Of a DNA stretch of 64,000 bases, positions 51,933 to 60,641 are shown one piece after another. Made by a program: the position numbers and the translations under genes. This DNA is from Parapedobacter pyrenivorans_A (GTDB taxonomy: Bacteria; Bacteroidota; Bacteroidia; Sphingobacteriales; Sphingobacteriaceae): assembly GCF_041925275.1 (NCBI RefSeq), contig NZ_JBHEUZ010000008.1, forward strand, positions 149,356-213,355. The letters are read 5' to 3'. The notes under the pieces were generated by a model. That model worked only from the letters and a program-made list of their open reading frames with translations. It was not told where the DNA came from and searched no databases. How positions within the stretch are numbered: the stretch's first letter is position 1; each line of letters begins with the position of its first letter.

Positions 51933-52646
51933 TCAAAATGCCAGGAAAAATGCTGCTAATAATTCGCGATACGCGGCCGTGTATACGCTGGGGTGTTCAT
52001 AAATGACAAGTTCCTGCGCTTCACCGCTAGCGCCGCCATCTGCCGACTTACCGAGGGATAATATATGTCTTATTGGCGGATGGGACGTAAAGGACCGGAT
52101 GGTAGCAATGACTTGTACACAGTATCCATACTCATCGGAAGCCTTCCGGCCCACAAGGTCTGCCAACATCACGGGCAGTATGACTTGCAGGCTCCCGGCA
52201 GGATTCAGCCACCGCTGTGACCGCGCCAATAATTGGTCAAAAAAGTCCATGTCTGTATGCCGGGCCAGCCGTTTCCGTTTATCATCGCTTTGAAGGGAGC
52301 GTAAGAAAAACGGCGGATTCGACACGATGAGGTCATACCGTGCTTCCGGCTCAAAATCGACCAGCGGCACCGTATGGCTTGCTAGCCTATCCGTAAACGG
52401 TGAACTGCCGAAATTACGACGTGCGGTATCGGCGGCCAATGTATCTATTTCTATCGCATCGACCACTGCCGAGGGGAAACGTTGTGCAAGCATAAGGGCA
52501 ATCACCCCGGTACCGGTGCCAACGTCAAGTATTTGCTTTGGAAGATGTGCCATTGCCATAGCGCCCAACAATACTCCGTCGGTATTGATTTTCATGGCGC
52601 ATCCAGACTGGTCAACTGCAAATTGTTTGAAACGAAATACAGACAT
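51933..52646 (-). CDS. tRNA1(Val) (adenine-37 N6)-methyltransferase (TrmN6/YfiC type)
   Basis: About 237 residues from ATG 52646 (MSVFRFKQFAVDQ). Family start signature FKQFAVDQSGCAMKINTDGVLLGAMA, SAM-binding ILDVGTGTGVIALMLAQRF, and the amino-methyltransferase motif SNPPFF (from IVSNPPFFLRSL). The longer frame to 52676 runs toward the divergent hutH region and is less likely. Operon with the phosphoesterase. Confidence 0.9.
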   Translation of the reverse strand: MSVFRFKQFAVDQSGCAMKINTDGVLLGAMAMAHLPKQILDVGTGTGVIALMLAQRFPSAVVDAIEIDTLAADTARRNFGSSPFTDRLASHTVPLVDFEPEARYDLIVSNPPFFLRSLQSDDKRKRLARHTDMDFFDQLLARSQRWLNPAGSLQVILPVMLADLVGRKASDEYGYCVQVIATIRSFTSHPPIRHILSLGKSADGGASGEAQELVIYEHPSVYTAAYRELLAAFFLAF

Positions 52647-52793
52647 ATGCTGGCAAATTAAGGCAATATTAGCCATAGGCCGAGGGAATTAATGGAATAC
52701 TTCACTTTTTATTTTGTAAAAAAACGAATATTGGCTACCATTGCAGAAAGTGCTTGCCACACGTATTACCGAATCACGCATAATGTATGCATC

Positions 52794-54359
52794 ATGAAAA
52801 ATTTCCGATACGGCACTGACAAACTCACGATAGGCACCGCCATGGCACTTACCCGTGGCCGCCTCCACGGCACGTTATCTGCAAAAGACAGGCATAAAAT
52901 CGATCGGTCCGAATCGTTTGTAAAGGACATTGTTGCGCATAACGAGGTGGTATACGGTATCAACACCGGGTTCGGTCCCCTTTGCGATACCATCATCTCC
53001 CCCCGAGACACGGCCAACTTGCAGCATAACCTGCTCAAAAGCCATGCAGTCGGGGTAGGCAACCCCATTCCCTCACCGATTGCCAAGACCATGATGATTA
53101 TCAAAGCCCAGGCCTTGGCCCAGGGATATTCCGGCATACAACTGCGTACGCTAGAGCGTATCATCTGGATGGCCGAACAGGACATCATTCCGGTGGTACC
53201 GGCGCAAGGGTCGGTCGGGGCGTCGGGCGATCTGGCCCCCCTCTCCCACCTCTTTCTGCCGCTCATCGGCCTAGGGCAAGTGCATTACAAGGGAGATATC
53301 GTGCCAGCGAAAGAAGTGTTGCAGGCGAGGGGGATGCCTCCGCTTCAGCTTGCCCCAAAGGAAGGTCTCGCATTGATCAATGGCACGCAGTTCATTGCGG
53401 CCCACGCCGTACATGGTTTATACCGCATGTATAATGTATTGGAAGCCGCCGACATCATCGGTGCAATGTCTTTGGAGGGACTGATGGGTTCTTACAAACC
53501 GTTTGATGCGCGCCTCCACCAGATACGTCCCTTCCCCGGAAACCAATTGGTCGCCCATCGCCTATGGCAACTATTGCAGCCATCCGAAATAGCCAATTCA
53601 CACCCCGATTGCGGGCGCGTGCAGGACCCCTATTCCTTAAGGTGCATGCCACAGGTGCATGGCGCATCCCGAGCGGCGTGGCTCCACCTGAAAGAGCTTA
53701 CCGAAATAGAAATCAATGCCGTGACCGACAACCCCATTATCTTGGGACCGCATGACACCATCAGTGGTGGGAATTTCCATGGCCAGCCACTGGCCATTGC
53801 GCTCGATTACGCGACCGTAGGCGCGGCCGAATTGGGCAATATTGCCGACCGCAGGTGTTACCTGACCATTGAAGGTCGCTACGGCCTTCCTAAGCTGCTT
53901 ATCAAGAATGCTGGACTAAACTCCGGATTCATGATACCGCAATATACCGCTGCCGCGTTGGTATCCGAAAACAAAACCCTCTGCTTCCCGGCCAGCGCCG
54001 ACAGCATCCCCACTTCCCTGGGACAGGAAGACCATGTTTCCATGGGGTCCATCAGTGGCCGTAAACTCAATAAGGTAATCGATCACCTCGAATATATCCT
54101 GGCAATCGAACTGTTGTATGCCACGCAGGCAATGGATTTCCGGAGGCCGTTGCGATCATCGGAGGTGCTGGAAGCATGTCATGCGCTGGTGAGACGCCAG
54201 GTATCTTTTGCCAGCCGTGACCGGATTTTTTCCAACGACATCAACGCACTGCAAAAGCTAATCAGTAGCGGAAGGTTCGTACAGGAGGCAAACCAAGCCG
54301 CTGAGACACACAACCAACCCCTTACTCAGACAGGTTATGACGCTTTCAACATTTCTTGA
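52794..54359 (+). CDS. hutH: Histidine ammonia-lyase
   Basis: It deaminates histidine to urocanate. 521 residues from ATG 52794; the longer frame to 52692 has an unrelated N-terminus. The MIO cofactor triad Ala-Ser-Gly is in GSVGASGDLAPLSHLFLPLIG. The residue pair at the ring-binding position is SH (LKSHAVGVG), which fits HAL rather than phenylalanine or tyrosine lyase. The C-terminus has VGAAELGNIADRR and the FMIPQYTAAALVSENK core. No other hut genes are adjacent. Confidence 0.93.
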   Translation: MKNFRYGTDKLTIGTAMALTRGRLHGTLSAKDRHKIDRSESFVKDIVAHNEVVYGINTGFGPLCDTIISPRDTANLQHNLLKSHAVGVGNPIPSPIAKTMMIIKAQALAQGYSGIQLRTLERIIWMAEQDIIPVVPAQGSVGASGDLAPLSHLFLPLIGLGQVHYKGDIVPAKEVLQARGMPPLQLAPKEGLALINGTQFIAAHAVHGLYRMYNVLEAADIIGAMSLEGLMGSYKPFDARLHQIRPFPGNQLVAHRLWQLLQPSEIANSHPDCGRVQDPYSLRCMPQVHGASRAAWLHLKELTEIEINAVTDNPIILGPHDTISGGNFHGQPLAIALDYATVGAAELGNIADRRCYLTIEGRYGLPKLLIKNAGLNSGFMIPQYTAAALVSENKTLCFPASADSIPTSLGQEDHVSMGSISGRKLNKVIDHLEYILAIELLYATQAMDFRRPLRSSEVLEACHALVRRQVSFASRDRIFSNDINALQKLISSGRFVQEANQAAETHNQPLTQTGYDAFNIS

Positions 54360-54450
54360 CCAATACGCCAACCGTCCCCATTACGTCGCGCCTGCCGAGG
54401 ATGGCCTGCATTATTTTCCACGCAGTAACTTATTTATCGGAAAGCCACCG

Positions 54451-55137
54451 TTAAGCTTCGAACTTATACCCCACCCCCTTCACCGTGGCCACATAGTTTT
54501 CACCGATTTTTTCACGCAACTTCCGTATATGCACATCAATCGTACGGTTTGTTACCACCACGGAGTCTTCCCAGATATTTTTGAGGATCGCTTCTCTCGT
54601 GTATACCTTTCCGGGCTTGGAAGCTAACAAGTAGAGCAATTCAAACTCTTTCTTGGCCAGCACGATTTTCTCCCCATCTTTGAATACCAGAAAAGCCTCC
54701 CGGTCAATCACGAGGTCCTTAACTTCCAATTTTTCGTCAACCGGTTCTTCGTTCTGTATGTTCCGGCGCAGGATAGCGTTGATACGGCTTAGCAGCGCAC
54801 GTGGTTTGATGGGCTTTGCGATATAGTCATCAGCCCCCACATTGAAACCCGCGATCTCAGAATACTCTTCACTTCGGGCGGTAAGGAACACCATGAACGT
54901 GCTCTTGAACTCGGGCATGGAGCGCATAATGCGGCATGCTTCTATCCCATCCATTTTTGGCATCATCACATCCAGGATGATCAAGTCTGGCATCACCTTT
55001 TTGGCAGTGGTTACGGCTTCCTGCCCATTAGTGGCGGTGTACACCTGATAGCCTTCGCGTTTGAGGTTATAGGCAATCAGCTCTACAATATCGGGCTCGT
55101 CGTCCACTACCAATATCTTCTGCTTTATGGAACTCAT
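54451..55137 (-). CDS. OmpR/PhoB-type response regulator
   Basis: 228 residues. Receiver domain (about 7-122) with acidic pocket DDEPD, phosphorylation Asp in IILDVMMPKMDG, Thr in FLTARSEE and Lys in YIAKPIKP. A winged-helix output domain follows (about 130-228: FELLYLLASKPGKVYTREAILKNIW, RTIDVHIRKLREKIG). No histidine kinase gene is adjacent, so the partner is elsewhere. It may be the PhoB orthologue, but that is not certain. Upstream is a 102-bp gap from the TlpA gene on the same strand. Confidence 0.93.
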   Translation of the reverse strand: MSSIKQKILVVDDEPDIVELIAYNLKREGYQVYTATNGQEAVTTAKKVMPDLIILDVMMPKMDGIEACRIMRSMPEFKSTFMVFLTARSEEYSEIAGFNVGADDYIAKPIKPRALLSRINAILRRNIQNEEPVDEKLEVKDLVIDREAFLVFKDGEKIVLAKKEFELLYLLASKPGKVYTREAILKNIWEDSVVVTNRTIDVHIRKLREKIGENYVATVKGVGYKFEA

Positions 55138-55239
55138 GGTGTTAATTTTTTGCTAAAATATGTACATAAAGGCAACAAATGGTTAAATCAACATTAACAA
55201 ATCATTAAACCACACCATTCCGTTAACGCAAAAAACCTA

Positions 55240-56337
55240 TTAATTGAACGTCTTTTCCAAGAACGCTGCCAAATCCGGTCCCCGTAAATTCTTGGCTAGA
55301 ATGATGCCATCGGGGTCCACCAAGTACGATGTGGGGATGGCTTGGATGCGATATAACCCCACCACGTCACTGCCCCATTGCTGCAAATCGGAAACTTGGG
55401 TCCACACCAGGCCATCGTCTTTGATTGCCCGGAGCCACGAACCTGGATTGCCGTCTAGCGATACGCCGAGCACGGTAAATCCCTTGTCTTTATATAGATT
55501 GTACTGTGTTACGATATTGGGATTTTCCTCCCGGCAGGGCACACACCACGAAGCCCAGAAATCAACCAATGTGTATTTCCCCCTGAAATCGGAAAGCTTT
55601 ACCGGTTGGTTATTGGGCGTCAGCGATTGGAACTCGGGCGCAGGCTGCCCGATAGCCAGCCGCTTTAAACGGGCCATTTCCTCCCGGAATTGCCGTACAC
55701 GGGCATTGTCCTCCCACCGTCCGCCAATACGGTCAGCATATGCTATTAGTTCATTTTCGGCCAGTTCCGTATCCAGCGTGGTCATGGCATAGAATCCCGC
55801 CAGGTCGTCATGTTCGTTGGCAAACCGTACCGCTGCTTCGGTATAATCCATCATCTGCTGGCGGTACCGTTGCAGAAAGTGCTGCCTTAACGACATGAGT
55901 GCCGTATCCCCCAATCCGGCAGCCTGGTCGGCAAATGATTCCTCCAATTCCTGTTGCAAACGTTCCCTCTCTGCAAATGTAGCAGCAAATTGCTTTATCT
56001 TGTCTGAAAGCTGTGAGCCTGCCACGTTGTAAGAATCGACCGGTGCCGTGAGATCGGCCTGAAACGATACCCTGTCGCCGTTTTGGAGAATAAGGTGGTA
56101 CCTGCTCCTCCCAGCCTCGAGGGTGAGTAGCCGGGGGTGCGCTGCCGTACGCCGAAATTTGAATCTACCGTGCTCATCGAGAAAAACCGAATCCAATTTA
56201 CGCTCCCCCTCATAGAGCACCACGGTTTGTATCCGCTCGGCGTGGGTAACTTGTCCGTCGATAACAAATTCATCATCGCCCGCGCAGGACGACAACAAAA
56301 AAAACATCCATCCGAAGATTACTGCCAATCTATTCAT
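55240..56337 (-). CDS. TlpA-like thiol-disulfide lipoprotein with DUF4369
   Basis: 365 residues. Lipoprotein signal (FFLLSSC, lipid Cys18). The N-terminal DUF4369 beta domain (about 25-115: VIDGQVTHAERIQTVVLYEGERKLDSVFLDEHGRFKF) and a helical linker are followed by a TlpA thioredoxin domain (about 226-365) with the redox motif WASWCVPC. It probably reduces or isomerises disulfides in the periplasm; many copies occur per Bacteroidota genome. It lies 20 bp after alaS. Confidence 0.92.
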   Translation of the reverse strand: MNRLAVIFGWMFFLLSSCAGDDEFVIDGQVTHAERIQTVVLYEGERKLDSVFLDEHGRFKFRRTAAHPRLLTLEAGRSRYHLILQNGDRVSFQADLTAPVDSYNVAGSQLSDKIKQFAATFAERERLQQELEESFADQAAGLGDTALMSLRQHFLQRYRQQMMDYTEAAVRFANEHDDLAGFYAMTTLDTELAENELIAYADRIGGRWEDNARVRQFREEMARLKRLAIGQPAPEFQSLTPNNQPVKLSDFRGKYTLVDFWASWCVPCREENPNIVTQYNLYKDKGFTVLGVSLDGNPGSWLRAIKDDGLVWTQVSDLQQWGSDVVGLYRIQAIPTSYLVDPDGIILAKNLRGPDLAAFLEKTFN

Positions 56338-56357
56338 AGTCTATGCATCACGTCCAA

Positions 56358-58994
56358 TCAACCGCTGGTTACCGTACCGGATTGCACATACGCCTTCGCC
56401 TTTGCCAACGCCCGGTCCAACCCACTGCTATCCTTACCGCCGGCAGTTGCATAAAAAGGCTGTCCACCGCCGCCGCCGTTTATTTCCCTGGCCAACTCCC
56501 GTACAATGGCCGCTGCATTCCAGCCACGCTCATCCACCAGTTTTTCCGAAACGACCACCGTAAGCCCCGGTTTCCCACCGATATCGGTTCCCAATACGAG
56601 GAAAAGGTTGTCGATGTAGCCTTTCAATGCGTATGCCAAGGTCTTTACCGCTTCGGGGCTTGGCAGGTCTACTCGCGCTATGATGGCTCTTGCACCGTTG
56701 ATATCTTCAGCGCTTGCCTCCAATTGATTCTTTAGTTGAAGCGCTTTGTCAACCACGGCTTGCTCCACTTCCTTCTTCAGGGAGCTGTTTTCCTCGAGCA
56801 ACCGGCCGAGTGCTGTGACAAAATCTTTGGGATTGTTGAGCAGTCCGCCGATCTCATTGATCATGCGGCTTTGCTCATACACAAATTGCTCAGCTTTGCC
56901 AGCCGTAATCGCTTCGATACGTCGTACGCCAGCCGCAACTGCACTTTCGGATATAATTTTAAAAAAACCGATCTGGCCGGTTGCATGCACGTGGGTGCCA
57001 CCGCATAATTCTTTGGAAAACCCCTCGTCAAAAGTGATCACACGTACCTCGTCTCCGTATTTTTCACCAAACAATGCCGTTACCCCGGCATCGATGGCCT
57101 GTTGGAACGGCACCTGTCGTTCTTCTTTCAACGGTATGTTTGCACGGATTTTCCCATTCACGATCCGTTCAATCTGGGCTAATTCATCTTCGCTTACCTT
57201 CACAAAATGCGAAAAATCAAAACGCAGGTAGTCAGCGTTTACTAATGATCCTTTTTGGTTTACGTGGCTTCCCAGCACCTGTTTGAGCGCGGCATGCAAC
57301 AAATGGGTCGCAGAGTGGTTGGCTTCCGTATCGCGTCGTCTTTCCACGTCTACTTTTGCAATAAAGGTCCCTTGCAAGTCATCGGGCAGTCCATCGGTAT
57401 AATGTACGAGCAATCCATTCTCTTTCTTGGTATCCGTAATCGTTGTGGGCTGATTGCCGTTGTTACTGATCAGCAGGCCCGTATCGCCCACCTGCCCGCC
57501 ACCTTCTGCATAAAAGGGTGTAGCGGTTAGAACCAGCTGGTACTGATCCTTCCCTTTAACGGTAATTTTCCGGTATTTAAGGATTTCCGTTTCGCATTCC
57601 AAGCGGTCATACCCCACAAAATCCACGGCATCACCGGCACGCAATACAAGCCAATCGCCTGCATCGATAGCGGTGGCCGCACGCGATCGGCTTTTCTGCG
57701 CATCCAGGGCCTTATTGAATCCCTGCATATCCACAGCCAATCCCTTTTCCCTTGCCAGCAACCCTGTTAAATCGATGGGAAAACCAAAGGTATCATACAG
57801 TTCAAACGCGAAATCCCCACTGATCGATTGGTTTTCTGCGGCATAATTTTCAAAACGATGCACTCCGGTTACCAGTGTACGTAGGAAAGACTGTTCTTCT
57901 TCCAGCACTACTTTCTGTACAAAATCCTGCTGCGCAATCAATTCGTCGAACACGCCTTCAAACTGCTTTGCCAATAACGGCACCAGCTCATGCAAAAAAG
58001 GTTCTTTAAAGTGGAGGAACGTATAGGCATAACGCACCCCACGGCGGAGAATACGACGGATCACATAACCTGCCTTATTGTTGGAAGGCAGTTGGCCATC
58101 GGCAATAGCAAAGCTTACCGCACGGACGTGGTCGGCCATTACACGCATGGCAATATCGGTTTTCCCGTCGTTTCCATAGGGTATTCCCGCCTTCTCGGCA
58201 ATGTACCCGATGATGGGCTGGAATACATCCGTATCGTAATTGGATTGTTTGCCTTGGACGACACGCACCAACCGTTCGAATCCCATCCCGGTATCCACGT
58301 GCTTGGCGGGGAGCGGTTTGAGGGAACCGTTTTTCTGGCGGTTGAACTGCATGAACACTAGGTTCCATATCTCGATAACCTGCGGGTGGTCCGCATTCAC
58401 CAACGTTTTGCCATCTACCACACGGCGCTCGCTGTCCGGCCGGCAATCCACGTGGATTTCCGAGCAGGGACCGCATGGCCCGGTATCGCCCATTTCCCAA
58501 AAGTTGTCTTTCTTGTTTCCCAGGAGGATGCGGTCTTCCGGTACTAGCTGCTTCCAGAATCCGTGAGCTTCCTCATCCTTGGGCAGGCCGTCGGTATCGT
58601 CGCCTTCAAAAATGGTCACATACAACCGCTCGCGATCCAGCTTATACACCTCTGTGAGCAATTCCCAGCTCCATGCAATGGCTTCCTTTTTAAAATAGTC
58701 GCCGAAACTCCAATTGCCCAACATCTCAAACAACGTGTGGTGGTAGGTGTCAATACCCACTTCTTCCAGGTCATTGTGCTTGCCTGATACACGTAGGCAA
58801 CGCTGGGTATCCGCTACACGGGAATAAGGTACCTGCGCTTCGCCCAAAAAGATATCTTTGAATTGGTTCATGCCCGCATTGGTAAACATCAGCGTAGGAT
58901 CGTTCTTGACCACTACCGGTGCAGACGGCACAATTTGGTGACCTTTATCGGTGAAGAAAGCCAAAAAGGCTTCGCGGATTTCCCTGCTTGTCAT
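56358..58994 (-). CDS. alaS: Alanyl-tRNA synthetase
   Basis: 878 residues from ATG 58994 (MTSREIREAFLAFF). Class II synthetase core with PTLMFTNAGMNQFKDIFLG and TYHHTLFEMLGNWSFGDYF; the editing domain has its zinc ligands in HSATHLLHAAL and CGGTHVHATG; a DHHA1 C-terminal domain closes it (GGGGGQPFYATAGGKD). All modules are complete. The -7 box lies inside the longer frame to 59024, which is therefore excluded. Confidence 0.97.
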   Translation of the reverse strand: MTSREIREAFLAFFTDKGHQIVPSAPVVVKNDPTLMFTNAGMNQFKDIFLGEAQVPYSRVADTQRCLRVSGKHNDLEEVGIDTYHHTLFEMLGNWSFGDYFKKEAIAWSWELLTEVYKLDRERLYVTIFEGDDTDGLPKDEEAHGFWKQLVPEDRILLGNKKDNFWEMGDTGPCGPCSEIHVDCRPDSERRVVDGKTLVNADHPQVIEIWNLVFMQFNRQKNGSLKPLPAKHVDTGMGFERLVRVVQGKQSNYDTDVFQPIIGYIAEKAGIPYGNDGKTDIAMRVMADHVRAVSFAIADGQLPSNNKAGYVIRRILRRGVRYAYTFLHFKEPFLHELVPLLAKQFEGVFDELIAQQDFVQKVVLEEEQSFLRTLVTGVHRFENYAAENQSISGDFAFELYDTFGFPIDLTGLLAREKGLAVDMQGFNKALDAQKSRSRAATAIDAGDWLVLRAGDAVDFVGYDRLECETEILKYRKITVKGKDQYQLVLTATPFYAEGGGQVGDTGLLISNNGNQPTTITDTKKENGLLVHYTDGLPDDLQGTFIAKVDVERRRDTEANHSATHLLHAALKQVLGSHVNQKGSLVNADYLRFDFSHFVKVSEDELAQIERIVNGKIRANIPLKEERQVPFQQAIDAGVTALFGEKYGDEVRVITFDEGFSKELCGGTHVHATGQIGFFKIISESAVAAGVRRIEAITAGKAEQFVYEQSRMINEIGGLLNNPKDFVTALGRLLEENSSLKKEVEQAVVDKALQLKNQLEASAEDINGARAIIARVDLPSPEAVKTLAYALKGYIDNLFLVLGTDIGGKPGLTVVVSEKLVDERGWNAAAIVRELAREINGGGGGQPFYATAGGKDSSGLDRALAKAKAYVQSGTVTSG

Positions 58995-59021
58995 TGAAAA
59001 ATATGCATTTGATATACTGCG

Positions 59022-59052
59022 CAAACTTAGTCAAAATTGGCTGCATTTGCAA
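59022..59052 (-). promoter_or_regulatory. Promoter of alaS
   Basis: On the minus strand TTG (59052-59050) and TAAGTTTG (59029-59022) are 20 bp apart; leader about 24 nt. Divergent from satD. Confidence 0.7.
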
Positions 59053-59090
59053 TTTGAGGATGCATGGGCAGCGTGCCCGCGCCTTTTGTA

Positions 59091-59166
59091 TTATCTGTCT
59101 ATAAACAGATAAACTATAAAATCTGCCTCCAAGCAGATAATTTAAAAAATCTGCTATTAAGCAGAT
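59091..59166. promoter_or_regulatory. Three phased palindromes upstream of satD
   Basis: TTATCTGT-N6-ACAGATAA (59091-59112), ATCTGC-N6-GCAGAT (59121-59138) and ATCTGC-N6-GCAGAT (59149-59166). Their centres, 59101.5, 59129.5 and 59157.5, are exactly 28 bp apart. Sites 2 and 3 also share flanking AAA and AATTT. All lie upstream of the satD -7 box (about -48, -76 and -104 from its predicted start), a position that suits an activator or looping repressor. Confidence 0.8.
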
Positions 59167-59194
59167 AATTTCCTATTTATTGGTTCAAATTCAT

Positions 59195-59202
59195 TACCTT
59201 TG
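59195..59202 (+). promoter_or_regulatory. -7 box of satD
   Basis: A perfect TACCTTTG; predicted leader about 10 nt to the ATG at 59217. No -33 element at the usual spacing, which suits a promoter needing an activator. Confidence 0.65.
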
Positions 59203-59216
59203 AATAGATAGAAAAT

Positions 59217-59840
59217 ATGCTACCCATGATAGGTGTCATTACGGGCGATATGATCAATTCCAGACGGGTTGCCGACCCTGGCGAATGGTTATCCAAACTA
59301 AAGACGGCACTTTCGTCCGAGGGGCCCACCCCAAAAATATGGGAAGTTACACGCGGAGATAGCTTCCAAGTAGAAATCGCACGTCCCGAGAGTGCATTGC
59401 AGAAGGCGCTGCACATCAAGGCGCTTATCAAACGTGTAGCGGGCCTGGATGTGCGCATGGCTATCGGCATAGGCACCAAGACCTATGACGCGGCCAAAAT
59501 CAGTGAAGCAAATGGCGATGCCTTCGTTCGCTCGGGGCGGTTATTTGACCAATTGAAAAAAAACACGTTGGCAATCAGCTCCCCCTGGGAAGAGATGGAC
59601 AAGGCGATCAACATCTGTTTGGAGCTCGCCTTACTGACCATGGACCGCTGGACACCCAATTCGGCCGAAATCATGGCGCTCGCCATCGAGCATCCGGAAA
59701 AGACACAGCTCGAATTAGGGAACATCTTACAGATCAGCCAAGGTCGGATCAGTGAGCGGCAACAACGTGCCGGATACGATGAGATCATGAAAATGGAAGC
59801 TTATTTCAGGGAATCCATACAGCAAAAAACAACAGGATGA
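59217..59840 (+). CDS. SatD family protein, cyclase-like domain plus helix-turn-helix
   Basis: 207 residues of the SatD family, whose function is undescribed as far as I know. By eye the first ~125 residues follow the class III nucleotide cyclase plan: IGVITGDMINS with Asp11 at the first metal position, EVTRGDSFQVEIARPESAL with Asp48 at the second, VRMAIGIGTK, then NGDAFVRSGRLFDQL with Arg108 at the transition-state Arg. The Asn usually four residues before that Arg is absent (Val). The C-terminus (about 150-190) is a helix-turn-helix (LELGNILQISQGRISERQQ). Start 59217 or 59226. ATGA overlap with the next gene. Confidence 0.85.
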   Translation: MLPMIGVITGDMINSRRVADPGEWLSKLKTALSSEGPTPKIWEVTRGDSFQVEIARPESALQKALHIKALIKRVAGLDVRMAIGIGTKTYDAAKISEANGDAFVRSGRLFDQLKKNTLAISSPWEEMDKAINICLELALLTMDRWTPNSAEIMALAIEHPEKTQLELGNILQISQGRISERQQRAGYDEIMKMEAYFRESIQQKTTG

Positions 59841-60577
59841 CGCTTTTCCTCACACTATTGCTTGCCCATATTCTCGGAGATTTCTGTTTCCAGCCAAGCA
59901 GCTGGGTAACCGACAAGAAACGCTACAAACACAAGTCAAAAAGACTTTATACCCACATCCTTATCCACGCCGCCCTACTCCTTCTTTTCTTAGGTTTCAA
60001 TACCACCTATTGGATAGGCTTCACCATCGTCATCCTATCCCATTACCTCATTGATCTGGCGAAACTACATGCCGACCGGAACAACCATACACTCACTTAT
60101 TTCTTGATTGACCAAGCGTTGCACATTGCCGTCCTGGCACTGGTTGCAAACTGCTATGAGCCGTTCGGCATCGCTTGGGAAAACATCGTTTCACCGGGGT
60201 ATTTACTTTTCCTTACTACGCTGTCATTGGTCATCTTCGTGCCCGCTGTATTGATAAAAATAGTGATTGCCCAATGGCAGCCGGAAACGATGGACAAACC
60301 AGGGGAGGCATTATTCAAGGACGACGAATCGCTCGTTAAGGCAGGCCGATTCATTGGTGTGTTGGAACGCCTCTTTGTATTCCTGTTCGTCATCACCGAC
60401 CATTGGGAGGCCATTGGCTTTCTATTAGCCGCCAAATCCATTTTCCGCTTTGGCGACCTACGGAGGGGAAAAGACCGAAAACTCACCGAATACGTGCTAA
60501 TCGGCACCCTGCTCAGTTTCGGGATTGCTATCCTCATCGGGCTCATTTATTTGCGTCTGTCCCCAAGGCTCGGGTAA
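59837..60577 (+). CDS. DUF3307 family membrane protein
   Basis: 246 residues, mostly hydrophobic, with about six or seven membrane helices. The N-terminus LLLAHILGDFCFQPSSWVTDKK and the later LSHYLIDLAKLHA and FLIDQALHIAVLAL carry His and Asp residues (AHILGDF; SHYLID; DQALH) that may form a metal or charged site within the membrane. This His/Asp pattern is typical of DUF3307. The C-terminal half has two or three more helices and a KSIFRFGDLRRGKDRKLTEYVLIG linker. It overlaps satD by 4 bp and is surely its functional partner. Role unknown. Confidence 0.88.
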   Translation: MTLFLTLLLAHILGDFCFQPSSWVTDKKRYKHKSKRLYTHILIHAALLLLFLGFNTTYWIGFTIVILSHYLIDLAKLHADRNNHTLTYFLIDQALHIAVLALVANCYEPFGIAWENIVSPGYLLFLTTLSLVIFVPAVLIKIVIAQWQPETMDKPGEALFKDDESLVKAGRFIGVLERLFVFLFVITDHWEAIGFLLAAKSIFRFGDLRRGKDRKLTEYVLIGTLLSFGIAILIGLIYLRLSPRLG

Positions 60578-60641
60578 AATTGGCTCGTTAATTGCATAAG
60601 AGCTCGCGAAATCAAAAACATTGCATAAATAAACACGAATA

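Noticed and set aside
52692..52793. Longer N-terminus of hutH
   Set aside because: 34 residues without resemblance to the family; the ATG at 52794 opens the conserved region.
54337..54627. A plus-strand frame after hutH (begins MTLSTFLDQYANRPHYVAP)
   Set aside because: Its first 40 residues look protein-like, but the rest is antisense to the response regulator and no family is recognised. It may be a decayed fragment.
58995..59024. Longer N-terminus of alaS
   Set aside because: The -7 promoter box lies inside it.
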